64,000 bases of DNA from Lentibacillus jeotgali (GTDB lineage: Bacteria; Bacillota; Bacilli; Bacillales; Amphibacillaceae), in NCBI RefSeq assembly GCF_000224785.1, contig NZ_AGAV01000005.1:372001-436000 (forward strand), in the 5' to 3' direction. Every line of letters begins with the position of its first letter. Positions within the stretch are counted from its first letter, which is position 1. The position numbers and the translations under genes were made by a program. The notes under the pieces are model-generated. The model saw nothing but the letters and a program-made list of their open reading frames with translations, searched no databases and was not told where the DNA came from. Of this stretch, positions 7,676 to 16,509 are shown piece by piece.

Positions 7676-8143
7676 ATGGCAGAAAAAATGAATGTGGAAA
7701 GTTTCAACCTTGACCATACAAAAGTTGCAGCCCCTTACGTTCGTCTGACTGGTGTTACGACTGGTGTAAGCGGTGATAAAGTATATAAATACGATATCCG
7801 GTTTAAACAGCCGAATAAGGAACATATGGACATGCCGGGTCTGCACTCTATTGAGCACTTAATGGCAGAAAATATCCGCAATCATATGGAAAATGTTTTG
7901 GACATTGGACCGATGGGGTGTCAGACAGGTTTTTATCTGCAAATCCTCAACAATGATAACTATGAAGATGTCGTGGATGCACTTGAAAAAACGTTCAAAG
8001 ACGTGCTGGCAGCGGATGAAGTACCAGCATGCAATGAATTCCAATGCGGCTGGGCAGCCAACCATAGCCTAGAAGGTGCTAAGACAATTGCTGAAGATAT
8101 GCTGGCTAAAAAAGATGAGTGGGATCAAGTTTTTGCAAGGTAA
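7676..8143 (+). CDS. luxS: S-ribosylhomocysteine lyase
   Basis: LuxS cleaves S-ribosylhomocysteine to homocysteine and DPD, the precursor of autoinducer-2, in the activated methyl cycle. The 155-residue length is typical. The metal site is His57 and His61 (HSIEH motif) with Cys124 in EFQCGW; Glu60 is the general base and Cys82 in GCQTGFY is the second catalytic cysteine. It is a single gene with its own ribosome site (AAAGGAGCG) and terminator. No S-box or other riboswitch was seen in the 220 bases upstream. Confidence 0.97.
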   Translation: MAEKMNVESFNLDHTKVAAPYVRLTGVTTGVSGDKVYKYDIRFKQPNKEHMDMPGLHSIEHLMAENIRNHMENVLDIGPMGCQTGFYLQILNNDNYEDVVDALEKTFKDVLAADEVPACNEFQCGWAANHSLEGAKTIAEDMLAKKDEWDQVFAR

Positions 8144-8167
8144 GTATTTAAATGCACCATTTCGTGG

Positions 8168-8195
8168 GACAGTCTTTCAAAAGGCTGTCTTTTTT
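8168..8195 (+). terminator. Hairpin terminator after luxS
   Basis: GACAGTCTT / AAGGCTGTC stem (two G-T pairs) with a TCAA loop and six T. Confidence 0.85.
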
Positions 8196-8271
8196 GCTGG
8201 AAAAAGTTAAGGTATCAGCAGAAGAGGGAAATCATGAGCGGAAGAAAAGATTATCAGCCAGATGTACCGTA

Positions 8272-8302
8272 CTGAATGTCTGAACCGTTTTTCTGTTATA
8301 AT
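8272..8302 (+). promoter_or_regulatory. Candidate SigA promoter for the M20 dipeptidase gene
   Basis: TATAAT at 8297-8302, 40 bases before the ATG; CTGAAT at 8272-8277 is a poor -35 with a 19-base spacer. Confidence 0.4.
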
Positions 8303-8341
8303 ATATGCTAAAATGAAACAAAACGAATGGAGGAATGACTA

Positions 8342-9709
8342 ATGAGTAAGCAGGCGTTGCAATACTTATCTGAAAATCGCGAACAGCTGCTTGAAAAGTT
8401 AAAAACGTTTTTATCAATTCCAAGTGTCAGCACGGACAGTGTACATAAACAAGATATTAAGGCTGCTGCAGACTATTTGGAGAAATATTTAAATGATATT
8501 GGTTTTGACAAGGTAGAACAGCAGGACACTGGCGGACATCCGCTTATTTTTGCTGAGTATAGTCAGGCCGGATCTGATGCGCCGACAGCATTGTTTTACG
8601 GGCATTACGATGTTCAGCCGGTTGATCCGATTGATCAGTGGAAGAGTGATCCGTTCCAGCCGGAAATTAGGGACGGTCGCTTATATGCACGCGGGTCGAG
8701 TGATGACAAAGGGCAAGTGTTCATGCATCTGGCTGTTTTTGAAGCGTATATGAATTCAGAAGGGAAATTACCAATAAATCTTAAAGTCTGTATAGAAGGT
8801 GAAGAGGAAATCGGCAGTGAAAATCTTTATACAGTACTGCATGACAAAAAAGAACAATTCGATGCTGATTTTGCCGTCATTTCAGACTCGGGAATGGTTG
8901 CTGAAAACCAGCCAACCATCTTATATGGGCTGAAAGGATTCACAGGGATCGAAATCAATGTGAACGGCCCTGACCATGATCTCCATTCAGGCATGTACGG
9001 TGGAGCAGTTCGGAATCCGATTATGGCGTTAAACCATATTTTGACGTCGATGAAAAATGAAGATGAGGTTGTCACGGTTGACGGATTTTATGACGGTGTT
9101 GAGCCACTCTCTGAAAATGAGCGGAAATTAATTAAAAATGTGCAGGGTGAAAATTATGAGGAATCAACCGGTGTGAAAGAAACGGTATCTGAAAAGGGCT
9201 ACACCGCTAAAGAACATACAATGGGACGGCCGACATTCGAGATAAATGGCATGTACGGCGGTTATCAGGGTGAAGGGACAAAAACAATCATTCCATCAAC
9301 GGCAACAGCCAAAATTACCTGCCGCCTCGTTCCCGGCCAGGATCCCGAAACGATTCAGGAACTTCTTGAGAAACATATTCATCAAGCTGCACCATCAGGT
9401 GTTACGGTTGATGTAAAGAAAGAAAAATTGTCCGCTAAAGCTTATAAGGTGGAACCAGATAACCCGCTTATCAAAAAAGCTGCTGAAAGCTACACAAAAG
9501 CATTTGGCAAGGAAACTGTATACGTGCGCATGGGCGGATCAATTCCGGTAGTTGAGTGGATTGAAGATATTTATAATATTCCAATTGTTCTGCTCGGATT
9601 TGGCACGCCAGACGATCGTCTGCATTCACCAAATGAAAGTTTTCCATTGGATAGTTTTGATAAAGGGATGGAAACACTCGTCCATTACTGGGCTGATATT
9701 AAAAAATAA
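8342..9709 (+). CDS. M20 family metallodipeptidase
   Basis: The 455-residue enzyme belongs to the M20/CNDP group of cytosolic dipeptidases that use two zinc ions. Visible metal and catalytic motifs are YGHYDVQP (about residues 81-88), SSDDKG (about 119-124) and EGEEEIGS (about 151-158), with a further His in the C-terminal HSPNESF segment. A lid or dimerisation domain interrupts the catalytic domain in the middle, as usual for M20. It probably hydrolyses dipeptides or N-acyl amino acids from peptide turnover; the exact substrate cannot be read. A TATAAT box and GGAGG ribosome site precede the ATG. Monocistronic by spacing. Confidence 0.88.
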   Translation: MSKQALQYLSENREQLLEKLKTFLSIPSVSTDSVHKQDIKAAADYLEKYLNDIGFDKVEQQDTGGHPLIFAEYSQAGSDAPTALFYGHYDVQPVDPIDQWKSDPFQPEIRDGRLYARGSSDDKGQVFMHLAVFEAYMNSEGKLPINLKVCIEGEEEIGSENLYTVLHDKKEQFDADFAVISDSGMVAENQPTILYGLKGFTGIEINVNGPDHDLHSGMYGGAVRNPIMALNHILTSMKNEDEVVTVDGFYDGVEPLSENERKLIKNVQGENYEESTGVKETVSEKGYTAKEHTMGRPTFEINGMYGGYQGEGTKTIIPSTATAKITCRLVPGQDPETIQELLEKHIHQAAPSGVTVDVKKEKLSAKAYKVEPDNPLIKKAAESYTKAFGKETVYVRMGGSIPVVEWIEDIYNIPIVLLGFGTPDDRLHSPNESFPLDSFDKGMETLVHYWADIKK

Positions 9710-9843
9710 GGCGACATCACAATCATTATATGTGATCTGAAAATGGAAAGCCAGGCGATTGTCACTACAGAATAGCATTGTTTTCGATTGTCTGAATGCG
9801 GGTATTATACATCATATAAGGTGAAATAGAGGGGGGTTATTTT

Positions 9844-10602
9844 ATGCGGTATGCTGTCGTGACGGGTGTATCAAAAGGATTAGGGGAGTCAATTGCCCAG
9901 CTTTTAATGGAGTCAGGCATTCATGTGACGGGAATATCCCGATACAAGAACGATAAACTTAATGAGGTAGCATCGGCAAACAGTGTGACCTATCAGCATT
10001 TTTCCTGTGATTTGAGTCATATGGAGGAAACGGAAAAAACATTTCAGCAAATCAGTGAAGACATATTTTCACAGGAGCCTGATACAGTTTATCTGATTAA
10101 CAATGCAGGGGTACTGGAGCCAATTGATAAATCAATGAATACACAAAGTGCTGATGTCGCACATCACATTCAGGTGAATGCAACCAGCCCAATCATACTG
10201 ACAAATTTATTTCTGAAAAAAGCTGCTGAGCGGGATGTCCGGTTTATCAGCACCATGATTACTTCTGGCGCTGCGGAAAGACCTGTATACGGCTGGAGTG
10301 CTTATTGCTCATCGAAGGCGGGCATTAATATGTTTACAAAAACAGCCGCCCTGGAACAGGATGAACTGAAGACCCAAAACAAAGTAATCGCATTCAGTCC
10401 GGGGATTATGGACACCGATATGCAGGAAAAAATCCGTCAGAGTGATAAGGATGCATTTATCGAAGTTGATCAATTCCGCGGATATAAGCAAAATAATCAG
10501 TTGAAAGATCCAGATACAGTTGGTGGTATTCTGGTAGATATTTTGACTGATGAAACAAGTGTGGTGAATGGAAAAATATATTCTGTTACCGATTACCTGT
10601 AG
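9844..10602 (+). CDS. yueD: Short-chain dehydrogenase, (S)-benzoin-forming benzil reductase type (YueD-like)
   Basis: A classical SDR of 252 residues. The nucleotide-binding motif TGVSKGLG lies at residues 7-14, LINNAGV at about 83-89, and the catalytic YxxxK as YCSSK (about residues 156-160), preceded by a serine in TMITSG. Length, the short N-terminus and the VEWSAY-like region (GWSAYCSSKAG) suit the YueD/benzil reductase subgroup, which reduces diketones with NADPH in vitro; the physiological substrate is unknown. GGGGGG lies before the ATG. It is a single gene with its own terminator at 10651-10684. Confidence 0.82.
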   Translation: MRYAVVTGVSKGLGESIAQLLMESGIHVTGISRYKNDKLNEVASANSVTYQHFSCDLSHMEETEKTFQQISEDIFSQEPDTVYLINNAGVLEPIDKSMNTQSADVAHHIQVNATSPIILTNLFLKKAAERDVRFISTMITSGAAERPVYGWSAYCSSKAGINMFTKTAALEQDELKTQNKVIAFSPGIMDTDMQEKIRQSDKDAFIEVDQFRGYKQNNQLKDPDTVGGILVDILTDETSVVNGKIYSVTDYL

Positions 10603-10650
10603 CTTCGTGATGAAGTGTTGAAACCAGTGGTTAAATCATAGCATATTTAT

Positions 10651-10684
10651 AATGCAGGGGATTGTTATTTCCTCTGCATTTTCT
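10651..10684 (+). terminator. Hairpin terminator
   Basis: AATGCAG-GGGA and TTCC-TCTGCATT pair around ATTGTTAT, followed by TTCTTGT. Confidence 0.7.
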
Positions 10685-10757
10685 TGTGTTAGATGGTACA
10701 ATTATTAAAGTGGATGGCAAAGGTTTATGTGCAATTTTGCAGGAAAGGACGAACGGT

Positions 10758-11516
10758 ATGATAACACGTAAAAGTAAACGGGAAATTGAAAAGATGCAGG
10801 CGGCAGGTGATGTGCTTGTCAAATGCCATAAAGAGATAGCTAAAATGATTAAAACGGGCATTACAACGATGGAAATTGATGCATTTACGGAAAAGTTTTT
10901 GGCTCAGCATGGGGCAACCCCTGAACAGAAAGGATTCAGCGGTTATCCATATGCAACGTGTGCTTCAGTTAACGATGAAATATGTCACGGTTTTCCGCGC
11001 GAAGAAAAGCTTGTTGAAGGCGATATTGTCACGATTGATATGGTCGTCAATCTCAATGGCGGACTAGCGGATTCCGCATGGACCTACAAAGTTGGAAAGC
11101 TTGATGAAAAAGGTGAAAAACTGCTGGATGTTACGAAAACATCACTTTATAAAGGAATTGAACAGGCTCAGGCAGGTAATCGGATTGGTAATATTGGACA
11201 TGCGATCCAAACATATGCTGAAGGTGAAGGATTTTCAGTCGTTCGTGATTTCACTGGGCACGGTATCGGACCGACATTGCATGAAGAACCGCACATTCCG
11301 CATTTTGGCCTGCCGAACAAAGGAACACGGCTGAAAGAAGGCATGGTAATTACGATCGAGCCTATGATTAATGAAGGCAGCTGGCAAAGCAAAATGGATA
11401 CGAACAACTGGACGGCCCGTACAGTGGACCAAGGGCGTTCCGCGCAGTATGAACATACAGTTGTTATTACGAAAGATGGCCCGATGTTGACAACCGATCA
11501 AGACAAAATAATATAA
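10758..11516 (+). CDS. map: Type I methionine aminopeptidase (YflG-like second copy)
   Basis: The 252-residue enzyme removes the initiator methionine from new proteins. Metal ligands are seen in DMVVNLNGGLADSAW (two Asp), GHGIG (His), TIEP (Glu) and the C-terminal YEHTVVIT (Glu). The conserved substrate histidine is in EEPHIPHF. The start ATG at 10758 begins MITRKSKREIEKM, the usual N-terminus; a longer in-frame extension lacks a ribosome site. Because the essential map gene normally lies in the ribosomal protein operon near infA, this free-standing copy is more likely the YflG-type paralogue (inference from location). The next gene starts 41 bases after the stop and may be co-transcribed. 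Confidence 0.93.
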   Translation: MITRKSKREIEKMQAAGDVLVKCHKEIAKMIKTGITTMEIDAFTEKFLAQHGATPEQKGFSGYPYATCASVNDEICHGFPREEKLVEGDIVTIDMVVNLNGGLADSAWTYKVGKLDEKGEKLLDVTKTSLYKGIEQAQAGNRIGNIGHAIQTYAEGEGFSVVRDFTGHGIGPTLHEEPHIPHFGLPNKGTRLKEGMVITIEPMINEGSWQSKMDTNNWTARTVDQGRSAQYEHTVVITKDGPMLTTDQDKII

Positions 11517-11557
11517 GATTGAGTGTTCATGTGTTTTTTGCGAAGGGAGAGCAGTTT

Positions 11558-12322
11558 ATGCGAATTGTTTCGATTTGTCCCAGCAATACAGAAATTGTGG
11601 AATACCTTGGAAGAACTGACTTGCTCGCAGGTGTTGACAACTTCTCCGACTGGCCTTTGGAAGTGTTGCAATTGCCGAAAGTTGGTCCGGATCTGTCGAT
11701 TGATATGGATAAAGTAGAGGCATTAAATCCTGATTTAGTGCTGGCCTCGATGAGTGTCCCCGGTATGGAGAAAAATATTGAAGCACTCGATGAACGAAAG
11801 CTGCCTTATATCATATTGAATCCCAATTCACTGGAAGAGATTGCAGATGATATCGAAACGGTCGGCAATGCGTTGGGAGAAAAACAGCTTGGTGCGGAAA
11901 AAGCGGCCGCTTTCCGTGAAGAGGTACAACAATTCCGTGAGCGGGCCGCGGAAAAAGCACATCGGCCTTCCTTATATTGGGAATGGTGGCCAAAGCCTGT
12001 TTTCACACCTGGGAGCGTTAACTGGCTGACGGAAATTAGTCGTCTGGCAGGTGCTCGAAATATTTTTGAGAATGAAGAGGAAGCAAGTATTCAGACAGAC
12101 TGGGAGGATGTTAAAGCACGTGAACCCGACCACATTTGCATGGTGTGGGTAGGGGTGAAGGAGTCCAAAATGCGTCCTGAACTTGTGCGTAGACGGCCTG
12201 GTTGGGAGGAGATGCAAGCTGTCCGGGAAAATAACATTCACGTTCTCGAAGAATCACTTTTTTGCCGGCCATCACCAAGACTTCTTGAAGGATTGCGTAA
12301 ATTAAAGGAAATACTGAAATGA
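11558..12322 (+). CDS. BtuF-like substrate-binding domain protein without signal peptide
   Basis: The 254-residue chain has the helical-backbone binding-protein fold of cobalamin/siderophore receptors: RIVSICPSNTEIVEYLG at the N-terminus, then DLVLASM and SLYWEWWPKPVFTPG. ATG at 11558 (ribosome site AAGGGAGAG) leaves no room for a signal peptide or lipobox, so the protein appears cytoplasmic. Such signal-less BtuF homologues are annotated as cobalamin-binding proteins in many Bacillaceae, but no permease or ATPase gene lies nearby. A role in cofactor handling is possible but unproven. It follows the aminopeptidase gene by 41 bases and ends in a strong terminator. Confidence 0.75.
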   Translation: MRIVSICPSNTEIVEYLGRTDLLAGVDNFSDWPLEVLQLPKVGPDLSIDMDKVEALNPDLVLASMSVPGMEKNIEALDERKLPYIILNPNSLEEIADDIETVGNALGEKQLGAEKAAAFREEVQQFRERAAEKAHRPSLYWEWWPKPVFTPGSVNWLTEISRLAGARNIFENEEEASIQTDWEDVKAREPDHICMVWVGVKESKMRPELVRRRPGWEEMQAVRENNIHVLEESLFCRPSPRLLEGLRKLKEILK

Positions 12323-12325
12323 AGT

Positions 12326-12350
12326 CCCCCTTGACAGAAGGGGGTTATTA
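12326..12350 (+). terminator. Hairpin terminator
   Basis: CCCCCTT / AAGGGGG stem with a GACAG loop, followed by TTATTATTGT. Confidence 0.75.
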
Positions 12351-12370
12351 TTGTCTGGGCTGGAAGCAAT

Positions 12371-12491
12371 ACTTCAGCTTAAGAACAAGAACTTCTTCCC
12401 GAGAGTGAGAACTTCAGTCGGAAATGGGGGGACTCCTCCCGGAGAATGAAAACTTCGGCTCGAAAAAGAATTCTTCTACCAGAAGATGAAG
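12371..12491 (+). repeat. 20-nt phased tandem array D (six units)
   Basis: Units start at 12371, 12391, 12411, 12431, 12452 and 12472, that is every 20 bases with one single-base insertion. Each unit begins with a variant of ACTTC and continues with a C/G core and a purine-rich end (for example TTCTTCTACCAGAAGATGAA). It lies between the 3' ends of two convergent genes. The unit resembles those of arrays A-C but has one extra base before the CAGAAGA core. Confidence 0.65.
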
Positions 12492-12512
12492 CTCCATTTG
12501 ATGTCTGTCTGG

Positions 12513-13877
12513 TTATCTTTTCAGTGAACGTCCGCCAAACAATACCGTGATAACTGGACTAAGCAGACAGAAGAATGCAAACGGCAAGTAAGTCAGTACC
12601 GGGACACCGAGAACGTCAGCTATAAATACGCCACAGACACTCCAGGGAACGAGCGGGTTGATGACGGTCCCGGCATCTTCCAGCGTACGCGAAAGAACCT
12701 TGTTGGATAACCCTGCCTGCTGATAGACGCCTTTGAAAGTTTCGCCTGTCAGCATAACGGAAAGATACTGTTCACCGATCAGCACATTGACACCGAGTGC
12801 TGTTGCTGCGGTAGATGCGATAATCGCACGTACCTTTCGCAGCTTTTCCTTGAAGGATGACAATATGGTTGGAATGATCCCGGTGACAAACAGTAAACCG
12901 CCAAATCCGAGTGCCAGAATGACAAGGGAAATGGTAAACAGCATGCTGTTGATGCCGCCTTTCGTTAATAAGTTGTCGACTGGATCAAAACCGGTTGAAG
13001 CGGTGTAGCCGTTGAACCAGATCCCCCATATGTCAGACCATGAAAGACTGCTGGTTATCCGGGCAAGCAGCGTTGCAATCACACTGCTGACAGCCAGTGA
13101 AATGAACGCCGGCACCCTGAAGACTGTTGCCAATACAAGGATTATGAGCGGTATCCATGATGTCCAGTACATCAGGCCGGTGCTCTCCAGGCTGGTCATA
13201 TATGATTCAAGATTTTCAACGCTAATGGCTTCATTTGGTGACAGAAGCGCAAATAAAATAAATGAAATCAAAAATGCCGGAATAGTTGTCAGACTCATAT
13301 GTTTGATGTGATCAAATAAATCCACTTTAACAATAGTGGAAGCCAGATTGGTTGTGTCTGACAGCGGCGACATTTTGTCACCGAAAAATGCCCCGGAAAC
13401 AATCGCTCCTGCGGTTATCGCCATTGACGCATCCATGGCGTTCCCCATTCCGATAAAGGCGACACCAATTGTTGCGGTGGTTGTCAGTGAACTGCCAAGC
13501 GATACTCCAATAATAGCCGTAACGGCAAAGACAATTGCATAAAACCACGCACTGCCAATAAATGCAAAACCGGTACTTATTAAGACTGGGATTGTTCCGC
13601 TTATCATCCAGCTGCTGATTAACACCCCAATCAGCAGAAACACGAAAATGGCGGCCATACCGGATTTGGCACCTTCAATCATGCCTGCTTCAAGGTCTTT
13701 GAACGATATCTTGCGAATGAGTCCATACATAACGGTCAGGAACACGGCAATCAGGATAGGGATGTGCGGTGCTGTACCAAGGCCGATAAGAAAATAGCTG
13801 ATCAGTGCAATGGTTAATATGAAAAATATGATCGATTCAATAAGTGCCGGATGATATTTCGGCTGGACCGTAAACAT
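12513..13877 (-). CDS. NhaC family transporter under T-box control (predicted tyrosine carrier, YheL-like)
   Basis: A 454-residue membrane protein with about twelve helices and NhaC-family motifs such as GVSLGSSLTTTATIG (about residues 122-136) and SGAFFGDKMSPLSDTTNLA (about 162-180). NhaC proteins are usually called sodium/proton antiporters, but a subgroup (YheL) has been predicted to carry amino acids because it lies behind T-box leaders. Here a complete T-box precedes the gene, so uptake of an amino acid, most likely tyrosine, is the better reading. The ribosome site AAAGGAGGC lies before the ATG. Sodium coupling is plausible from the family. Confidence 0.85.
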   Translation of the reverse strand: MFTVQPKYHPALIESIIFFILTIALISYFLIGLGTAPHIPILIAVFLTVMYGLIRKISFKDLEAGMIEGAKSGMAAIFVFLLIGVLISSWMISGTIPVLISTGFAFIGSAWFYAIVFAVTAIIGVSLGSSLTTTATIGVAFIGMGNAMDASMAITAGAIVSGAFFGDKMSPLSDTTNLASTIVKVDLFDHIKHMSLTTIPAFLISFILFALLSPNEAISVENLESYMTSLESTGLMYWTSWIPLIILVLATVFRVPAFISLAVSSVIATLLARITSSLSWSDIWGIWFNGYTASTGFDPVDNLLTKGGINSMLFTISLVILALGFGGLLFVTGIIPTILSSFKEKLRKVRAIIASTAATALGVNVLIGEQYLSVMLTGETFKGVYQQAGLSNKVLSRTLEDAGTVINPLVPWSVCGVFIADVLGVPVLTYLPFAFFCLLSPVITVLFGGRSLKR

Positions 13878-13902
13878 CTTGAACGCCTCCTTTTATCTAA
13901 AT

Positions 13903-14178
13903 AAAAAAGGCCCATCCTCAAATAGGGACGAAGCCTGTTCTCCGCGTTACCACCCTGATTGATGAGCGTCATTTCATGAATACCAGACACCCCTGCCTGA
14001 TTTCTCACGATGGCGTGATTTTTATTCAGAAAAACTCATCCACTCAAGAAAATATATCCGTTAAGTCTGAATGTGTAATTCGAATTTTTCCTGCCAGGGG
14101 TTTCACCAGCTCCCCCGTCTCTGCTAGCTGCCTGGAAAGTCTTCTACTTTGCATTCACGGATTTCACTATTCGATTAA
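13903..14178 (-). promoter_or_regulatory. T-box riboswitch
   Basis: On the minus strand the leader contains the T-box core AGGGTGGTAACGCGG (13943-13957), whose TGGT can pair with an ACCA tRNA end. It is followed by a terminator: AGGCTT-GTCC pairs with GGAT-GGGCCT, then TTTTTT. The 5' part forms a Stem I: CCG-TGAATG pairs with CATTCA and CGG. The AGTA and GAA bases of a loop E flank a specifier loop reading GAATTACACA. A UAC (Tyr) specifier followed by ACA fits best; AUU (Ile) is the alternative. The leader is about 275 nt and directly precedes the NhaC-type gene. Confidence 0.88.
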
Positions 14179-14184
14179 AATATT

Positions 14185-14214
14185 ACTATACATGGTATGT
14201 TGATGAGTTGTCAA
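14185..14214 (-). promoter_or_regulatory. SigA promoter of the T-box leader
   Basis: Minus-strand TTGACA (14209-14214) and TATAGT (14185-14190) with an 18-base spacer, a few bases upstream of the T-box Stem I. Confidence 0.75.
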
Positions 14215-14302
14215 TGTGTATTTTTTCTGAATTCAATCTCTTTTTCTTTAAGATGAAATAGGTTATAATTGGTTTAATTTTTATGCGGGGGAGGGGACGG
14301 GA

Positions 14303-15031
14303 ATGAATACAGACGTATTAGAAAAGCAAAAATCATCCCCAAGACTCTACATGATTCGAAAGGGAATGACAGTGGGTTTCCCAATCATGCTCGGGTATTT
14401 GCCAATCGCCATTACATATGGGGTGTTGGCAAAACAGGCCGGGATGACATTGACTGAATTAACTTTAATGAGCGTGATGGTTTTTGCAGGCGCCAGTCAA
14501 TTTATGGGGGCGAATATGATTGCTGTTGGCGCCAGCGCAGTCGAAATTATTGTTGCAACATTTGTCCTCAATTTCCGTCATTTTGTGATGAGTTTATCAT
14601 TCATGAACCGGCTGCGGAACCTTAACCTGAAGTGGAAAGTGCCTTTATCGCTGGGATTGACGGATGAAACATTTGCCGTTTCGTCTTTACATACAAAAGA
14701 AGCAAAAATGGAAAAAGGTGCTTATTTTTATGCTGCCCTGATTTTAACAGCGTATTTTTCATGGATTATGGGTTCTTTTTTAGGCGGTGTTTTAGGTGAA
14801 ATCATTCCTGAGCAATTAAGTCAAAGCATGGGCATAGCGTTGTACGCCATGTTTATCGGTCTTCTTATCCCGCCGGTGAAAAAAGAATGGCGTGTTGGAC
14901 TCGTTGCAGTTATCGCCATGCTGATTAACGTTATTTGCAGCCAATTTATGAGTGAAGGCTGGGCAATCGTGTTTGGAACTGTGTTTGGTGGGTTAAGCGG
15001 CGTATTTTTGCTGAAGGAGGATGCGTCATGA
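14303..15031 (+). CDS. azlC: AzlC family branched-chain amino acid exporter, large subunit
   Basis: The 242-residue protein has the AzlC signature near its start (GFPIMLGYLPIAITYGVLA, about residues 25-43) and GASQFMGANMIA (about 64-75). It has roughly six to seven membrane helices. With AzlD it forms a two-part exporter of branched-chain amino acids or analogues such as azaleucine. The stop overlaps the azlD start by four bases (ATGA), so the two are translationally coupled. The gene lies divergently from the T-box-controlled NhaC-type gene. A TATAAT at 14264-14269 is the likely -10; no good -35 was seen. GGGGGAGGGG precedes the ATG. Confidence 0.92.
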   Translation: MNTDVLEKQKSSPRLYMIRKGMTVGFPIMLGYLPIAITYGVLAKQAGMTLTELTLMSVMVFAGASQFMGANMIAVGASAVEIIVATFVLNFRHFVMSLSFMNRLRNLNLKWKVPLSLGLTDETFAVSSLHTKEAKMEKGAYFYAALILTAYFSWIMGSFLGGVLGEIIPEQLSQSMGIALYAMFIGLLIPPVKKEWRVGLVAVIAMLINVICSQFMSEGWAIVFGTVFGGLSGVFLLKEDAS

Positions 15032-15321
15032 TTTGGGCTATTATTATCGGTATGGCACTTGTAACCATGATTCCAAGAGCAATACCGGCATTCGTTGTGG
15101 ATAAGCTGCAGTTCCGTGATTGGGTGAATCGCTGGCTGAATGCTGTTCCGTTTGCAGCGCTGGGGGCGCTTATTTTTCCCGGTATTCTAAGTGTAATACC
15201 TGATCATCCATTAATTGGCCTTGTGGGCGGAATCGCAGCTGTGGCTCTGGCTTATCTTGGTTTGAATGTTATTTTAGTCGTCATCGGTGCGATTTTGACA
15301 GTGTTTCTGCTGACGATGTGA
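15028..15321 (+). CDS. azlD: AzlD family branched-chain amino acid exporter, small subunit
   Basis: A 97-residue hydrophobic protein with three to four helices. The conserved MIPRAIPAFV (residues 11-20), followed by a WLNAVPFAALGALIFP segment, is typical of AzlD. It works with AzlC, whose gene overlaps its start by four bases, with GAAGGAGG just upstream. The operon seems to consist of just these two genes, with no Lrp-type regulator (AzlB) next to it. Confidence 0.9.
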   Translation: MIWAIIIGMALVTMIPRAIPAFVVDKLQFRDWVNRWLNAVPFAALGALIFPGILSVIPDHPLIGLVGGIAAVALAYLGLNVILVVIGAILTVFLLTM

Positions 15322-15418
15322 TGAAGGTGTAAATGAAGGGTAGGACCAATGCGGCCCCAGTCTCCGTATTTTATGTGAATGGTGTCCCAGCCTCTTAATT
15401 GTGTGAAATGGCCCAGCT

Positions 15419-16285
15419 TCATTCATAAGGCTCTATATGAATGTGGGCGTAGGTTATATTATGTTTTTCCTGAAGAAAGTTCTCGATTTTTTCTGTTATG
15501 GCATGGCTTTCTTTTACATTTAAATTAGGGTTAACGAGAATGGTGACTTCAATAAATGTCTGGTTACCATGGATTCTTCCTTTGACATCCACCACTTTTT
15601 TGACTTCAGGGACCTTTGCAATACTGGCTTTAATTTTCTTGATTTGTTTTTCATCAAAACCATCCGTCAGTGTATGTGTTGCCTCTCTGAAAATACCCCA
15701 TGCGGTTTTGCAAATGATGATGCCAACGATCAGACCGGCCAGCGGATCGAGCCAAAAAAGACCGAATTGTGTGCCGGTAATGCCCACAAAAGCACCAATA
15801 CTTACTAAAGCATCTGAACGGTTATCCTGGGCGGCAGCGTTGAGAGAACTGCTGCCTATTTTTTGGGCAAGGGCTGCATTGTAAACATATACGATAAACA
15901 TAACGGCTGCTCCTCCGAGGGCAGTCCACGCTGTGAGCATGTCGGGTCTGGCAGTTTCTTCTGTAAACAGTTGGTCAAACGTGTCGATAATAACTTGGAT
16001 ACCAACTGTTACAATTATAAAAGCCGCAAACATTGAAGCAACGGTTTCTGCCCGGTAATGACCATAATGGTGATCATCATCAGGCGGTTTCCTCGAAATC
16101 TTGAGCCCTATCAACACAGCGATTGAAGCAACAATGTCTGTCGTGTTGTTCAAACCATCTGCACTTAGAGCTTCGGAATTTCCGATCGTCCCAACGATCA
16201 GTTTAGCTGCAGCTAAAACAACATAAGCACAAATGCTGATCCAGGCACCTTTTTCGCCTCTCTTCAAATTATCCGCCTGATCCAT
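15419..16285 (-). CDS. Cation diffusion facilitator (manganese exporter type, MneS/YeaB-like)
   Basis: The 288-residue protein has six membrane helices and a C-terminal cytoplasmic ferredoxin-like domain (about residues 205-288) ending in HIHIEPYE. Metal-site residues are visible as ADGLNNTTD in helix 2 (about residues 42-50) and DNRSD in helix 5 (about 154-158). The Asn/Asp pattern in these places is shared with manganese-exporting CDFs rather than zinc types, which have HxxxD. It probably exports Mn(II) against protons. It is a single minus-strand gene; no yybP-ykoY riboswitch was recognised in its leader. Confidence 0.87.
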   Translation of the reverse strand: MDQADNLKRGEKGAWISICAYVVLAAAKLIVGTIGNSEALSADGLNNTTDIVASIAVLIGLKISRKPPDDDHHYGHYRAETVASMFAAFIIVTVGIQVIIDTFDQLFTEETARPDMLTAWTALGGAAVMFIVYVYNAALAQKIGSSSLNAAAQDNRSDALVSIGAFVGITGTQFGLFWLDPLAGLIVGIIICKTAWGIFREATHTLTDGFDEKQIKKIKASIAKVPEVKKVVDVKGRIHGNQTFIEVTILVNPNLNVKESHAITEKIENFLQEKHNITYAHIHIEPYE

Positions 16286-16509
16286 TGAAAAGCCTCCATT
16301 ACTCTTGAGCTGACCCTCAGTTCCTGCTATAGCTATAACAGTCTAACAAAGTTGTATAAGATGAGTCCAGAGAAACTTAAGAGGAGAAGGTTATATATTT
16401 TGGGATGATGGAAGTAAGTTTCCCCAGGTCAAAAAACAAAAAGAATAAATCTTGTCCGTAAGTAAATAGTAAATTTAGTGTGATTATATAAATAAGAAGG
16501 AGAAATATT

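Noticed and set aside
15330-15418. Imperfect repeats of GG(C/T)CCCAGnCTC between azlD and the CDF gene
   Set aside because: Three short, poorly matching units of unequal length; too weak to call a repeat or structure.
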